A stretch of DNA of 64,000 nucleotides from Novosphingobium meiothermophilum (GCF_003171715.1 NZ_QGHL01000004.1:535487-599486), one strand, 5' to 3'. Positions 15,794-24,999 are shown, counted from the first letter of the stretch. Program-made: numbers and translations. The notes: generated by a model not told the origin, from the letters alone.

Positions 15794-16657
15794 TCACAGA
15801 CCGAAGCGGAACGAATAGCCCAGCCCCACGGCATACTGCATCCGCTGGCCACGTTCGCGGATCAGAGAACTGCCCGCCGGCGCTCCGCCCAGCCGGTCCA
15901 CCCCGGCAAACAGCGCCACCGCGCGCCGCCGGTCCAGCGGGCGGATCAGGTTTGCCCCCAACCCCACCGAAACAAGCCCGCCATCAGGGCGCGAAACCCC
16001 AAGGCCAGTCCTTGCCGATTGCGCCGCATCCACCCCGAAATAGGTCTGCATGTAATCCGCCGTGGCAAAGGTTGCACGCGGCCCGAAGGAATAGAGCAGC
16101 TTGCCCTCGCGGCCAGAGTAATTGATCAGCACATCGCCCACCAGGCCTTCATGCGCGCCAAATCCCTGCCGCACTTCGGCCCGTGCGCGCCACTGCCGCT
16201 TCGCGCCGAAACGCTTTTCCACGAATGCACCGGCTTCACCAGCAATGCCGATGTCGCCCATGCCGCGCAGGGCATCGCTGCCACCAGCCACCAGAAACGG
16301 TGATCCGCCATCGTCCTCGTTTCGCCCGAAGCGCGAACGCACGATCGGCCCGGCCTTCCAGCCGTCGCGATTCACCGCATTCCAGCCAAGGCCATCCTGC
16401 ACCGATAGAAACAGCGTGTCCTTGTAGTTGATGCGCAGGTCCGGAAAGATCGAAAGCGCGGTATCCTTCGATCCCTGCCATGCCATGCCGAATACCGGCG
16501 CAACCCCCACCGTCATGGTCCAGCCCTGCGGCTGGGGCGGCATCTGCCCAGCAGGCGGCGCACCCGGCGCGGGCCGGTCCGGCGCGCTCTGCGCCGCGGC
16601 GGGATGCGCCAGACCAAGAGCCAGTGCAGGCACCAGCAGCACAGAAGGCAGACGCAT
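15794..16657 (-). CDS. MipA/OmpV family outer membrane protein
   Basis: 287 residues with a cleavable signal peptide (MRLPSVLLVPALALGLAHPAAAQ) followed by a Pro/Gly-rich linker. The barrel contains the family pattern WTMTVGVAPVFGMAWQGSKD, LSIFPDLRINYKDTLFLSVQDGLGWN, IVRSRFGRNEDD and a C-terminal aromatic ending YSFRFGL suited to BAM recognition. MipA-like proteins are scaffold or adaptive outer-membrane proteins; in sphingomonads their ligand is unknown. The gene is convergent with usg and divergent from the GST gene. Confidence 0.82.
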   Translation of the reverse strand: MRLPSVLLVPALALGLAHPAAAQSAPDRPAPGAPPAGQMPPQPQGWTMTVGVAPVFGMAWQGSKDTALSIFPDLRINYKDTLFLSVQDGLGWNAVNRDGWKAGPIVRSRFGRNEDDGGSPFLVAGGSDALRGMGDIGIAGEAGAFVEKRFGAKRQWRARAEVRQGFGAHEGLVGDVLINYSGREGKLLYSFGPRATFATADYMQTYFGVDAAQSARTGLGVSRPDGGLVSVGLGANLIRPLDRRRAVALFAGVDRLGGAPAGSSLIRERGQRMQYAVGLGYSFRFGL

Positions 16658-16819
16658 CGCTTATTCTCCCTGATGTAAGTAACGGCCCGGCGCGCGATAT
16701 GGACCGCTCAGGCTGAACCCGGCTTTTCGTGAGCGTATCGAACTGTTGCCGGATACATTTCGTCCGGCCGCGCTCAATCGTCAGGAACTGGTGCTTGCGC
16801 AACAACCCCTTGGGCCACC

Positions 16820-17452
16820 ATGCTTGCGCCCATGCTCACGCTCTATCACTGCCACAATGCCCGCTCGTTCCGTGCGCTCTGGGCGCTTGAAGAGATGGGC
16901 CTGCCCTATGCGCTCCATGTGCTGCCCTTCCCCCCGCGCAAGCGGCACGAGGGGATGCATGATCTCAATCCGCTGGGCACCATCCCCGTTCTGTTCGACG
17001 ATGACCTGCGCCTCACCGAAAGCGTGGCAATCCCGCACTATCTCGCTACGAAATACGGCCCCACCGATCTTGCCGTGGCTCCGCACGAGAATGGCTATGC
17101 CGCCTATCTCAACTTTCTCGTGATGGGCGAGGCCACGCTCACCTTCCCGCAGACCATCCACCTGCGTTACGCGGTCTTTGCCCGTCCCGAAGAGCGCCGC
17201 CCCGAAATCGCGCGCGACTATGCCGAATGGTTCGGCTCGCGCCTGCGCAATGCCGAAACCATGATGGGACCGCATTATGCCGCGGCGGATCGCTTCACGA
17301 TGGCCGACATTTCCGTGGGCTACGCCCTGATGCTTGCCCTGTCGGTCGGGCTGGAAGAGTTCGTGTCCGATACCATGCGCGCCTACTTCGCCCGCCTTGA
17401 ACAGCGTCCCGCCTTCCGCCGGGCAATTGCCGCACAGGGCAAGCCCGCCTAA
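16820..17452 (+). CDS. Glutathione S-transferase family protein
   Basis: 210 residues. An N-terminal thioredoxin-like domain ([30 protein letters not shown]) carries the conserved cis-proline block [28 protein letters not shown]. An all-helical C-terminal domain contains [19 protein letters not shown], the N-capping-box Asp of GSTs. It conjugates or reduces substrates with glutathione; substrate unknown. The start may be 16820 or the second Met at 16832, and neither has a strong ribosome site. It is followed by the pseudouridine synthase after eight bases, suggesting one transcript. Confidence 0.85.
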   Translation: MLAPMLTLYHCHNARSFRALWALEEMGLPYALHVLPFPPRKRHEGMHDLNPLGTIPVLFDDDLRLTESVAIPHYLATKYGPTDLAVAPHENGYAAYLNFLVMGEATLTFPQTIHLRYAVFARPEERRPEIARDYAEWFGSRLRNAETMMGPHYAAADRFTMADISVGYALMLALSVGLEEFVSDTMRAYFARLEQRPAFRRAIAAQGKPA

Positions 17453-17460
17453 GCGGGGCC

Positions 17461-18072
17461 ATGGCTCTCATCGCGTTCAACAAGCCCTACGGCGTCCTGT
17501 GCCAGTTCACCGATGAACGCACCGGGCCGCCCCGCCCCACGCTTGCCGCCTTCATCCGGCAACCCGGCGTCTATCCCGCAGGCCGCCTCGATCATGACAG
17601 CGAGGGCCTCCTGCTCCTGACCGACGATGGCGCCCTTCAGGCCCGCATCGCCGATCCGCGCCACAAGCTGCCAAAGACCTATCTCGTTCAGGTCGAAGGC
17701 GTGCCTGATACCGCCGCGCTCGATGCGCTGCGCAGCGGCGTTCGCCTCAGGGACGGGATGAGCCTGCCCGCAAAGGTGGAACAGATCGCAGACCCCGCGC
17801 TCTGGCCGCGCGATCCGCCCATCCGTGTGCGCAAGACCGTGCCGGACAGCTGGCTGCGCCTCACCATCCGCGAAGGCCGCAACCGTCAGGTCCGGCGGAT
17901 GACCGCAGCCGTCGGCCACCCCACGCTGCGCCTCGTCCGCTGGCAGATCGGGCCATGGACACTTGCCGGCCTCGCTCCGGGCGAGTGGCGCGAAGTGGCG
18001 CCGCAGGACCTGGAAGCGATCACTCCTCGAAGATCGCCACAGCGCGCGTCCAGCCCGCAGAGGCGCCCCTGA
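17461..18072 (+). CDS. rluE: rRNA pseudouridine synthase, RluE/RsuA group
   Basis: 203 residues. The catalytic motif [17 protein letters not shown] (about 41-57, Asp44) is complete, followed by KTYLVQVEG and the family block [35 protein letters not shown]. It lacks the N-terminal S4 domain, as RluE does. RluE isomerises one uridine in the peptidyl-transferase region of 23S rRNA; assignment within the RluE/RluF/RsuA group is by length and motif spacing. The last 53 bases overlap the 3' end of the cyclase gene on the other strand. Confidence 0.82.
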   Translation: MALIAFNKPYGVLCQFTDERTGPPRPTLAAFIRQPGVYPAGRLDHDSEGLLLLTDDGALQARIADPRHKLPKTYLVQVEGVPDTAALDALRSGVRLRDGMSLPAKVEQIADPALWPRDPPIRVRKTVPDSWLRLTIREGRNRQVRRMTAAVGHPTLRLVRWQIGPWTLAGLAPGEWREVAPQDLEAITPRRSPQRASSPQRRP

Positions 18073-18799
18073 TCTTGTGCGGGAAGCAGCTCACGGTAAA
18101 TCCGCTGGGCGGCAGAACCTCAAGGTTGTGCAGCTTTTCCAGGTGGCAATAGCCAATGTCGCGCCCGGCCTTGTGCCCTTCCCAGATCAGCGATGTATCG
18201 CCGGTTTCCTTGACCTTTTCGGCCGTGTGGACAAACGGCGCGTCCCAGCTCCAGGCATCGGTGCCGGTCACGCGCACCCCGCGCGATGTCAGATACATCG
18301 TCGCCTCATAGCCCATGCCGCAGCCAATGCTCACATAGTTCGGGTTGCCTACCGCCATGCCTGCGGCCGTGTTCACCAGCACGATTTCCAGCGGCTTCAG
18401 TTCGTGCCCAATCCGCTTCAGTTCGTCTTCCACGTCCTGCGCGGTAACAACGTAACCATCGGGAAAGTGCCGGAAGTCCAGCTTCACACCCGGCTGGAAG
18501 CACCACTCAAGCGGCACTTCGTCGATGGTGATGGCCCGCTCGCCGCCGTTCATCGTCGGGTGGAAGTGCCACGGGGCATCCAGATGGGTGCCGTTGTGCG
18601 TGGTCAGCGTCACGTTCTCGACCGCGGCAAAGCCTGCGCTGTCGGGCGTGTCTTCGGCGGTCACACCCGGAAAGAAGAATCCCAGTTCCGGCAGCGTCTC
18701 GCCATGCTTCTGGTATTCGATCTTCGGCCGCATGAACGGCGGATCGGTAATCACCTCGTTTTCAAGATAGATCGAAAGATCAACAAAACGGCGAGTCAT
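18020..18799 (-). CDS. Cyclase family (kynurenine-formamidase-like) metal hydrolase
   Basis: 259 residues, starting at 18799. The metal-binding signature [12 protein letters not shown] (about 68-79) is complete, and the later block GTDAWSWD fits the cyclase/arylformamidase family (PF04199). These enzymes hydrolyse formamides, esters or lactone-like bonds using a bound divalent metal. It is the last gene of a five-gene operon with an FAD monooxygenase, an extradiol dioxygenase and an alpha/beta hydrolase, so action on a ring-cleavage product is plausible. The start lacks a strong ribosome site but follows the previous stop by 22 bases. Confidence 0.82.
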   Translation of the reverse strand: MTRRFVDLSIYLENEVITDPPFMRPKIEYQKHGETLPELGFFFPGVTAEDTPDSAGFAAVENVTLTTHNGTHLDAPWHFHPTMNGGERAITIDEVPLEWCFQPGVKLDFRHFPDGYVVTAQDVEDELKRIGHELKPLEIVLVNTAAGMAVGNPNYVSIGCGMGYEATMYLTSRGVRVTGTDAWSWDAPFVHTAEKVKETGDTSLIWEGHKAGRDIGYCHLEKLHNLEVLPPSGFTVSCFPHKIRGASAGWTRAVAIFEE

Positions 18800-18821
18800 G
18801 TCATTCCTCTCTCGCGCGGCT

Positions 18822-19280
18822 TCAGCGCTTTATCAGTTCAGCACGAAGGCCAGCGGGCGTGACGGTGAAGGCAAGCATGGCACCAAACAGCAATTTGGCA
18901 ATCAGGGCCGTCAACCAGTCAAGAGCAGGCACGGCGATGGCCCGGAGCGGAATTGCCGAAGCTGCAACACCCACTGCTGCTCCGATCAAGCCGCACAGGA
19001 TTGCGCGAACGGCAATCGCGCCGGGCAAGGCCGATGCCCCGTCCATGGCCATGACCTTGCCCGCTGTCCGCGCCTTGCGCGCCAGCAGGCCGGGCACCAG
19101 CGTAGCCATCAATCCGATCATGAAGCCCTGCGGCCCGAAATCGAGCACATAACCCCCGCTGCCCCAAACAGGCACGGGTCCGCGCAGCCCGAACACCGCC
19201 AGAAAGAAGCCCGCACTCAACACCACGTTGACAGCAATGCTGATCAGGGTTTCCCGGCGAATGTAGGCACTCGCCTCCAT
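18822..19280 (-). CDS. Small four-helix membrane protein of unknown function
   Basis: 152 residues, beginning directly after the stop of the alpha/beta hydrolase. There are four hydrophobic segments (around 13-33, 45-63, 83-105 and 118-140), with a basic loop ARKARTAGK between the second and third. No family is recognised. Location inside the aromatic-degradation operon suggests a role in uptake of, or protection from, the substrate. A DUF-type accessory membrane protein is equally possible. There is no signal peptide beyond the first helix. Confidence 0.7.
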   Translation of the reverse strand: MEASAYIRRETLISIAVNVVLSAGFFLAVFGLRGPVPVWGSGGYVLDFGPQGFMIGLMATLVPGLLARKARTAGKVMAMDGASALPGAIAVRAILCGLIGAAVGVAASAIPLRAIAVPALDWLTALIAKLLFGAMLAFTVTPAGLRAELIKR

Positions 19281-20438
19281 CTAGGCAGTGCGCCCCCCCA
19301 GCGTCTCGGCGAACCAGTCGGCAATGAGATCACGCCCGTAGGACATGTTGTCGGCGCCCACGTGCTCGACCCCGCCTTCGCGTGCGGTGAAGATCACCTT
19401 CTCCCGGCGCGGCGAATTGATCAGCTGGTCATAGAGGTCGTCGGCATAGGAAACGCTGATCTGCCGATCATGCGCCCCGTGCGTCACCAGGAAGGGCACC
19501 TTGATCCGGTCCATGTGTCCGTTGAGGTTCATGTCGGTCGACTTCGCCATGAAGTCGTCCATGTCCTTGGCGCCGAAAGCCCACATGACGTGCGCCCAGT
19601 AATGCGGAACGGGGTTTTCGCCTTCGCGCTTCAGGCGCTTGTCCTGCACCTCGCGCCAGTTGTGGTTCGCACCCCACACCGCGCCCGATGCGAAACGCGG
19701 CTCATAGGCGACCGCGCGCGGCGCAAAGTGCCCGCCCAGCGAAATCCCGGTCATGCCGATGCGGCTGGGGTCCACGTCGGGCTGCTGTTCCAGCCAGTCC
19801 ACCGCCTTGCTTGCCCAGTTTTCCGAATGCGGATCGACCGGCAGGCCCTGAAGCCTCAGCGCTTCGCCTGAACCGGGCTGATCGACGCAGAGCGTGGAAA
19901 CGCCGCGCCGCGCCAGCGCTTCGGGCAGGCGGCTCCAGTAAAGGAGTTCCTTGCAGCTATCGAGACCATTGCAATAAACCACCACCGGATGCGGCCCCGG
20001 CCCCGCAGCGCGGGTATAGAGCGCAGGCATCGTGCCCGTGCTCAGCGGGATTTCCACCCGTTCGCGGTTGATCTGTCCGAAAGCGGTGGACTTTGCAAAG
20101 GCATCCAGCGCCCTGGCATAGGTCTCCTTGCGTCCCGGTGCGCCATGGCCCTGCATGCGCTCGGCCACCAGCAGGTAAAGCGCTGCACGCTCCAGCTTGT
20201 TCGAAGCAGAGAACAGTCGCCCCTTGGCCTCGTCCTCGGCGGCCAGTTCGATCAGCTTGTCGCCAAAGGCCGACCACTGCTTCATGAACACCGGGGTTCC
20301 TGCATCGCCCCCATTGGCCGCCGCTTCGATGATCGGCTGGCACATGTCGACGATTTCGCCGATCAGCCCACCGCTTTCCATCGCGATGGAAACCGAGAGG
20401 TTCCAGATATAGTTCGGGAACGGTTCGTAAAGCGCCAT
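19281..20438 (-). CDS. Alpha/beta hydrolase with N-terminal helical domain, FrsA/DHPON-hydrolase type
   Basis: 385 residues, starting at 20438 three bases after the dioxygenase stop. An all-helical domain of about 130 residues (VDMCQPIIEAAANGGDAG...) precedes the alpha/beta core, as in 2,6-dihydroxypseudooxynicotine hydrolase and FrsA-like proteins. The nucleophile elbow is GISLGG, the acid is probably in THGAHDRQI and the histidine in GGVEHVGAD. In related pathways such proteins cleave the C-C bond of ring-fission products. Its place directly behind an extradiol dioxygenase makes this likely, but the substrate is unknown. Confidence 0.8.
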   Translation of the reverse strand: MALYEPFPNYIWNLSVSIAMESGGLIGEIVDMCQPIIEAAANGGDAGTPVFMKQWSAFGDKLIELAAEDEAKGRLFSASNKLERAALYLLVAERMQGHGAPGRKETYARALDAFAKSTAFGQINRERVEIPLSTGTMPALYTRAAGPGPHPVVVYCNGLDSCKELLYWSRLPEALARRGVSTLCVDQPGSGEALRLQGLPVDPHSENWASKAVDWLEQQPDVDPSRIGMTGISLGGHFAPRAVAYEPRFASGAVWGANHNWREVQDKRLKREGENPVPHYWAHVMWAFGAKDMDDFMAKSTDMNLNGHMDRIKVPFLVTHGAHDRQISVSYADDLYDQLINSPRREKVIFTAREGGVEHVGADNMSYGRDLIADWFAETLGGRTA

Positions 20439-20441
20439 GCC

Positions 20442-21365
20442 TCAGCCCTCGACTGCAAGTTCGGGGGTCTGGAACAGGCCCGGATTCGCTGCGGGATGCG
20501 GCAGGGTCTGCGGCCCGCCAGTGCCGATGCCCCACTGATCCATGACCATCGGAGCGGGCGTGTGCACCTTGTACTGGTGGGTCTCGAAATCGACCTCTTC
20601 GAGTTCCGAGGTATATTCGGTCGTGAAGCCGCCCGGCGTGACGAAATAGCTGAAGGTGTTGTTGCCTGCGGTGTGCCGACCCGGCCCCCAGCCAATGTCC
20701 ACGCCCTTGATCTTCATGCGATGGATGCCGCGCATCATGTCGTCCACGCTCAGCATGTCGTAAGCCACATGGTTGAGGCACGGCGGTCCGGGCAGGATGG
20801 CAATGCGGTGATGCGCCGAATTGCAGCGCAGGAAGCACATGAAGTCGCCCAGCCAATCGGAAATCTTGAAGCCCAGAACGTCGCAGAAGAACTTCACCAG
20901 CGCCTGATGATCGGGGCTGTGCAGCACGATGTGGCTGATCTTCACCGGCACGCCCTCCCAGCGCGCCAGGTCGCGCTTGGCGCCCTTGGCCACATCGCTG
21001 GAAATCTCGAACAGCATCCCGTCTGGCGAGAAGAAGCGGAAGCCGTATCCGCCGCCCGGCGATGCCAGTTCGGCAGGCTCGCTCACTACCTTGCACCCGG
21101 CGTCCTTCACCCGCGCGCAAAGCGTATCCACGTCTGCGCGGCTGTCGGCCGCCAGCGCGATCACATCGATGCGGTTTTCGTCCGCCTTGCGAAGCTGGAC
21201 CACGTGATGCTCGTCATGACCCTGCGCCTTGAACCACGCCATGCCATGAGTCTCGCCCACCGGTTCCAGCCCCCAGAAATCGCGGTAATAGGCCTTCTCG
21301 GCGTCGAACTCTTTCACGCCATACCCGACATAGCGAATCTCGGTCACGCGGCTCATGGTGGTCAT
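20442..21365 (-). CDS. Type I extradiol ring-cleavage dioxygenase (VOC family)
   Basis: 307 residues, two VOC domains. The N-terminal one (about 8-125) is the non-catalytic copy (RYVGYGVKEFDAEKAYYRDF). The second carries all three iron ligands of BphC-type enzymes: His145 (SHIVLHSPDH), His199 (NHVAYDM) and Glu250 (FTTEYTSE). It should cleave a catecholic ring next to the hydroxyls. The start at 21365 (MTTMSRVTEI) could also be the Met at residue 4. It is second in the operon, 59 bases after the FAD monooxygenase. Confidence 0.87.
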   Translation of the reverse strand: MTTMSRVTEIRYVGYGVKEFDAEKAYYRDFWGLEPVGETHGMAWFKAQGHDEHHVVQLRKADENRIDVIALAADSRADVDTLCARVKDAGCKVVSEPAELASPGGGYGFRFFSPDGMLFEISSDVAKGAKRDLARWEGVPVKISHIVLHSPDHQALVKFFCDVLGFKISDWLGDFMCFLRCNSAHHRIAILPGPPCLNHVAYDMLSVDDMMRGIHRMKIKGVDIGWGPGRHTAGNNTFSYFVTPGGFTTEYTSELEEVDFETHQYKVHTPAPMVMDQWGIGTGGPQTLPHPAANPGLFQTPELAVEG

Positions 21366-21424
21366 CCCTATGGTCTTGATTCAGAATGCTTGAATTGACG
21401 TGCCCGTCATGGAAACGGACAGCA

Positions 21425-22540
21425 TCAGATCGGTTGCGAGACCACTGCGAACATCTCGGCAGTGGCCTTGTGGTTGTCGACGGGCGGCGCCTTGCCAAGC
21501 TGCCCCATGCAGATGGCCAGACTGCTCTCCACGATGTAGCGGCAGCGTTCGAAGCGGCGGTCACGGTAGGCCCTGAGTGCGGCCTCCACGTCGTCGCTGC
21601 GCTCCAGTTCCTCGGCCAGCACGATCCCGTCTTCGATCGCCATGCCTGCGCCCTGGCCAAGATGCGGCGTCGTGGCATGAACCGCATCGCCCAACAGGCC
21701 AACGCGGCCCTTGCTCCAGTCGCCGCGCACCAGCATCCCTTCCAGCGGGCGATAGACCACGCCGTCATCGTCGGTGATCTGCTCTGCCAGTTCGCGGATC
21801 TGCGCCGAACAGTTGACCAGCTTGGCCCGCATCGCCGCCGCAAGGCCTTCCTTGGGATAGCGCGGATTGTCCGGTTCCGGCGTTGTCACATACATGTACA
21901 TCAGGTCCGCGCTCATCGGCACGAGGCCAACACCGGTCGGCCCGTTATAGACCTGAAGCGCATCCAGCCCTTCGGCGCGCGGGAAGTTGTAGCGCCACAC
22001 CGATTGGCCGGTAAACTGCGGCTTTCCAGCCTCCGGCAGGATCATTTCGCGCGTCTGCGAATAGACCCCGTCAGCGCCGATCACCAGATCATAGCTGCCG
22101 CTCGACCCGTCGGAAAAGCGCACATGGACCTTCGCGCCATCGTCCTCGATGGCCTCGGCCGTCACGCCCAGCCGCAGTTCGGTGCCCAGGGCTTTGGCAT
22201 TATCGCCCAGCACCTTCTGCAAGGCCCGGCGACCTATGCCGACGTTGGCCGGACGCCCCTCCACCAGTCGCGGCGAGGGAACCCGCGCCACCTTGGTGCC
22301 ATCAGGGGTGAAAATCTCTACCGCGTCGAAGCCGCAGGCTGCATCCATGAAGCTGTCCAGCACGCAAAGCTGGTCCATCGCGCGCAGCACGTTCGACTGC
22401 TGAATGATGCCCACACCATAGACCGACCAGGTCGGATCGCGCTCTATCGCGGTAACGGCAAACCCCTTGCGGCACAACGCGATGGCCGCCGAAAGCCCGC
22501 CGATGCCAGCACCGATGATCAGGATATCCAGTTTCTTCAT
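21425..22540 (-). CDS. FAD-dependent aromatic monooxygenase
   Basis: 371 residues, starting at 22540 (MKKLDILIIGAGIGGLSAAI) with GGAG seven bases upstream; a longer frame from 22588 is rejected. The FAD motif GAGIGG (10-15), the DG motif DLVIGADGVYS and the C-terminal GDAVHATTPHLGQGAGMAIEDG mark a class A flavoprotein hydroxylase. It would add a hydroxyl ortho to an existing one, giving the catechol that the next gene cleaves. This order resembles flavonoid A-ring hydroxylation followed by meta cleavage in fde loci. It is the first gene of the operon. Confidence 0.87.
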   Translation of the reverse strand: MKKLDILIIGAGIGGLSAAIALCRKGFAVTAIERDPTWSVYGVGIIQQSNVLRAMDQLCVLDSFMDAACGFDAVEIFTPDGTKVARVPSPRLVEGRPANVGIGRRALQKVLGDNAKALGTELRLGVTAEAIEDDGAKVHVRFSDGSSGSYDLVIGADGVYSQTREMILPEAGKPQFTGQSVWRYNFPRAEGLDALQVYNGPTGVGLVPMSADLMYMYVTTPEPDNPRYPKEGLAAAMRAKLVNCSAQIRELAEQITDDDGVVYRPLEGMLVRGDWSKGRVGLLGDAVHATTPHLGQGAGMAIEDGIVLAEELERSDDVEAALRAYRDRRFERCRYIVESSLAICMGQLGKAPPVDNHKATAEMFAVVSQPI

Positions 22541-22723
22541 GGCAATGCTCCGCCACCGCCGCAACGGTTGGCAAGCCCTCTCGTACAAGGTTGATTTTCG
22601 CTGGTGATGCTTACGTTCGCACCTTCAATTCACCAAGCAAGTAATTTTTATGCCCTTTCATTTGCAAAATTGATGATGGGCCATGCAACGGATTAGCTTG
22701 ACTCAGCTTGCCCGGCGCTTGAT

Positions 22724-22748
22724 ACCAATTAAGAATGTTGGTTCTAAT
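22724..22748. promoter_or_regulatory. Nested inverted repeats in the divergent promoter region
   Basis: Between the FAD monooxygenase (start 22540) and the MFS gene (start 22796) lie ACCAA-N9-TTGGT (22724-22742) and a second, overlapping imperfect repeat ATTAAGAA-N6-TTCTAAT (22728-22748). The region is much richer in A and T than its surroundings. They are good candidates for an operator controlling both arms of the aromatic locus. No regulator gene is adjacent, so its family is unknown. Confidence 0.45.
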
Positions 22749-22795
22749 AATGGGCGCGTGAACTGCCTGTGTCAGGGCACGCGGGGAGAGTTTCC

Positions 22796-24016
22796 ATGAC
22801 TGATTCCGCCATCGTCTCTGCCGGATCAGGGCGCCAGCCGGGCGTTGCGCAGGGCCTCACAATCGTCCTCACGGGCTTCCTGCCGATCATTGCCATCGTC
22901 TCGATGTTCCCGGCCGTTCCCGCCATGATCGCGCATTTTGCCGATGATCCTTCGGCCCTGACCAAGGTTCCCGCCATGGTTTCCGCGCCGGGATTGACCG
23001 TGGCAATCCTTGCGCTGTTTGCAGGCTTGATGGTCGATCGCTTTGGCCGGCGCAAACTGCTGCTCGCCTCCACCGCGCTCTACGGCTTTGTCGGCCTGAT
23101 GCCGATGTTCCTCGATGACCTTGACCAGATCTACGCCTCGCGGCTCCTGCTGGGCGTGGCAGAGGCGGCCATCCTCACCACGGTCAACACCCTGATCGGC
23201 GATTACTGGAACGAGGCCGGACGCCGCCGTTGGCTGACGCTTCAGGGCGTGCTCGGCCCGTTCTTCGGCAGCGCGGTCATCTTCACCTCTGGCTATCTCG
23301 CCGCGATAAGCTGGAACGCGGTTTTCCTGATCTATGCGGTAGGTTTTGCCGTCTTCGCCGCCATGCTCGCCTTCATCTACGAGCCGGAAAACGATGAGAC
23401 CGCGCGCAAGATGCTCGGCATCGGGGCCAGCGCCAGCACCCCCTTCCCATGGGCAGGCGTACTTCTGTTCGGCACGGTCACGCTGCTGGGCGGCATTCTG
23501 TACTACGTCTTCATCATCAACGGCGGGATGGTGTGGAAGGAACTGGGCGTATCCGATCCGGCTGAAATCGGCCGCCTCACCACCATCCCCAGCATGTTCG
23601 TCATCGTCGGGGCAGTGATCTTCTGGGCCACCACCCGCTTCGGACCGCGCGTTCAGCTTGCGGTATTCCTGCTTCTTCTCGGATCGGGCCTGGGCGTGAT
23701 TGGCATGGCGACTGACTGGAAGGGCATGGTTGCAGGCATGGCCCTGCAGCAGACCGGCGCAGGCATGGCCGTGCCCACGCTGATCGCCTGGGCGCAAAGC
23801 TATCTGCCCTTCGAACACCGGGGGCGCGGGATGGGCGTTTGGACATCCGCATTCTTCCTCGGCCAGTTCGCCTCGCCCCTGCTCGTCAGCCTTGCCCGCA
23901 CGATCAGTGGCACGATGCAGGGCGCGTTCGTGATCGCCGGGGCGATCGGCATGGCTGTTGCCCTCATCACCTGGTTCATCGTCACGCCGCAGCAGCCTGA
24001 ACCGGGACAAGCCTGA
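22796..24016 (+). CDS. MFS transporter, probable aromatic compound importer
   Basis: 406 residues, starting at 22796 (MTDSAIVSAGSGRQPGVAQG) with GGGGAGAG upstream; a GTG opening at 22769 is less likely. Twelve hydrophobic segments are visible. The loop 2-3 MFS signature is present as GLMVDRFGRRKLLLAS, and FEHRGRGMGVWTS lies in the second half. Divergent placement from the monooxygenase-dioxygenase operon suggests it carries the substrate of that pathway. Its stop overlaps the next start (TGATG), so the two are coupled. Export rather than import cannot be excluded. Confidence 0.85.
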   Translation: MTDSAIVSAGSGRQPGVAQGLTIVLTGFLPIIAIVSMFPAVPAMIAHFADDPSALTKVPAMVSAPGLTVAILALFAGLMVDRFGRRKLLLASTALYGFVGLMPMFLDDLDQIYASRLLLGVAEAAILTTVNTLIGDYWNEAGRRRWLTLQGVLGPFFGSAVIFTSGYLAAISWNAVFLIYAVGFAVFAAMLAFIYEPENDETARKMLGIGASASTPFPWAGVLLFGTVTLLGGILYYVFIINGGMVWKELGVSDPAEIGRLTTIPSMFVIVGAVIFWATTRFGPRVQLAVFLLLLGSGLGVIGMATDWKGMVAGMALQQTGAGMAVPTLIAWAQSYLPFEHRGRGMGVWTSAFFLGQFASPLLVSLARTISGTMQGAFVIAGAIGMAVALITWFIVTPQQPEPGQA

Positions 24017-24999
24017 TGTTCAGCCAGAATGCCGGAACACGCCGCGCCATGAAGCCAGTCGCCCTGATGGCCACTCTCGCCCTGTCGCTTGCGCTGATCG
24101 CACAGCCTGCATCGGGGCAGGATGGCCCTGCTCTCAGCCGCGAGACCATTGCCACCCCGAACCAGACCGGTGCGATTGCGCTTCCGGTGCCGACATCCAC
24201 GCCCCAACGCGAAGTGTGGCATCTGGAAGGTGGCAAGGTTGCCGTGCGCAATGTCACCCGGCCCACGCTCACGCCGGTTCTGCCGGTCGGCCCCGGAACC
24301 GGCGCTGCGGTGATCATCGCGCCGGGCGGCGGCTTTTTGGGGCTGGCCATCGAAAAGGAAGGCTGGGACGTCGCCCGCTGGTTTGCCAACAGGGGTATTG
24401 CCACCTTTGTCCTGAAATATCGCACCCTGCCGACACCGCCCTCGCAGGCCGAGTTCGTCGACATCATTGGCCGTGTGATGCGCGGAGAGAAGACCCCCTT
24501 CTCCCCGCCCGCCGACACACCGCCCGATGCGCTTGCCGATGGCCTTGCTGCACTACGTCATGTCCGCGCAAATGCGGCCAGCTACGGCATCGATCCGGCT
24601 CGCATCGGCTTCATGGGCTTTTCGGCCGGCGGATTTCTCACCCGCACCGTGGTGGAAAAGGCCGGGGCAGACATGCCTGCCTTCGCCGCGCCGATCTACC
24701 CCGGAATGCACAGCATGAATGTGCCCGAAAATGCCCCACCGATGTTCGTGGCCATTGCCGCCGACGATTTTCTGATCCCCATGGCCGGGGGTCAGACAGC
24801 GCTCATCGACAGCTACCGCAAGGCGGGCAAGTCCATCGAGTTTCACCTCTTCGAATCCGGCGGTCACGGTTATGGTCTGGGCAGCCCGGCCAGCACCACC
24901 TCGCAGTGGCCCGCCCTCATGCTGCGCTGGCTCGAAGTCAAAGGTTTCCTGAAGCCCGCTGCCGCACCCGCCGTCACGCCCGCGCCGACTGTTCCTTGA
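24016..24999 (+). CDS. Exported alpha/beta hydrolase (esterase/lipase type)
   Basis: 327 residues. A signal peptide (core MKPVALMATLALSLALIAQPASG) makes it periplasmic or secreted. The oxyanion block APGGGFLGLAIEKEGWD replaces the usual HGGG as PGGG, the nucleophile elbow is GFSAGG, the acid lies in AADDFLIP and the histidine in ESGGHGYG. It resembles the acetyl-xylan-esterase/BD-FAE-like group. The start at 24016 overlaps the transporter stop; Met12 (24049) is an alternative. Coupling to the MFS gene suggests it hydrolyses an ester before uptake. The last 26 bases overlap the Lrp gene on the other strand. Confidence 0.82.
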   Translation: MFSQNAGTRRAMKPVALMATLALSLALIAQPASGQDGPALSRETIATPNQTGAIALPVPTSTPQREVWHLEGGKVAVRNVTRPTLTPVLPVGPGTGAAVIIAPGGGFLGLAIEKEGWDVARWFANRGIATFVLKYRTLPTPPSQAEFVDIIGRVMRGEKTPFSPPADTPPDALADGLAALRHVRANAASYGIDPARIGFMGFSAGGFLTRTVVEKAGADMPAFAAPIYPGMHSMNVPENAPPMFVAIAADDFLIPMAGGQTALIDSYRKAGKSIEFHLFESGGHGYGLGSPASTTSQWPALMLRWLEVKGFLKPAAAPAVTPAPTVP

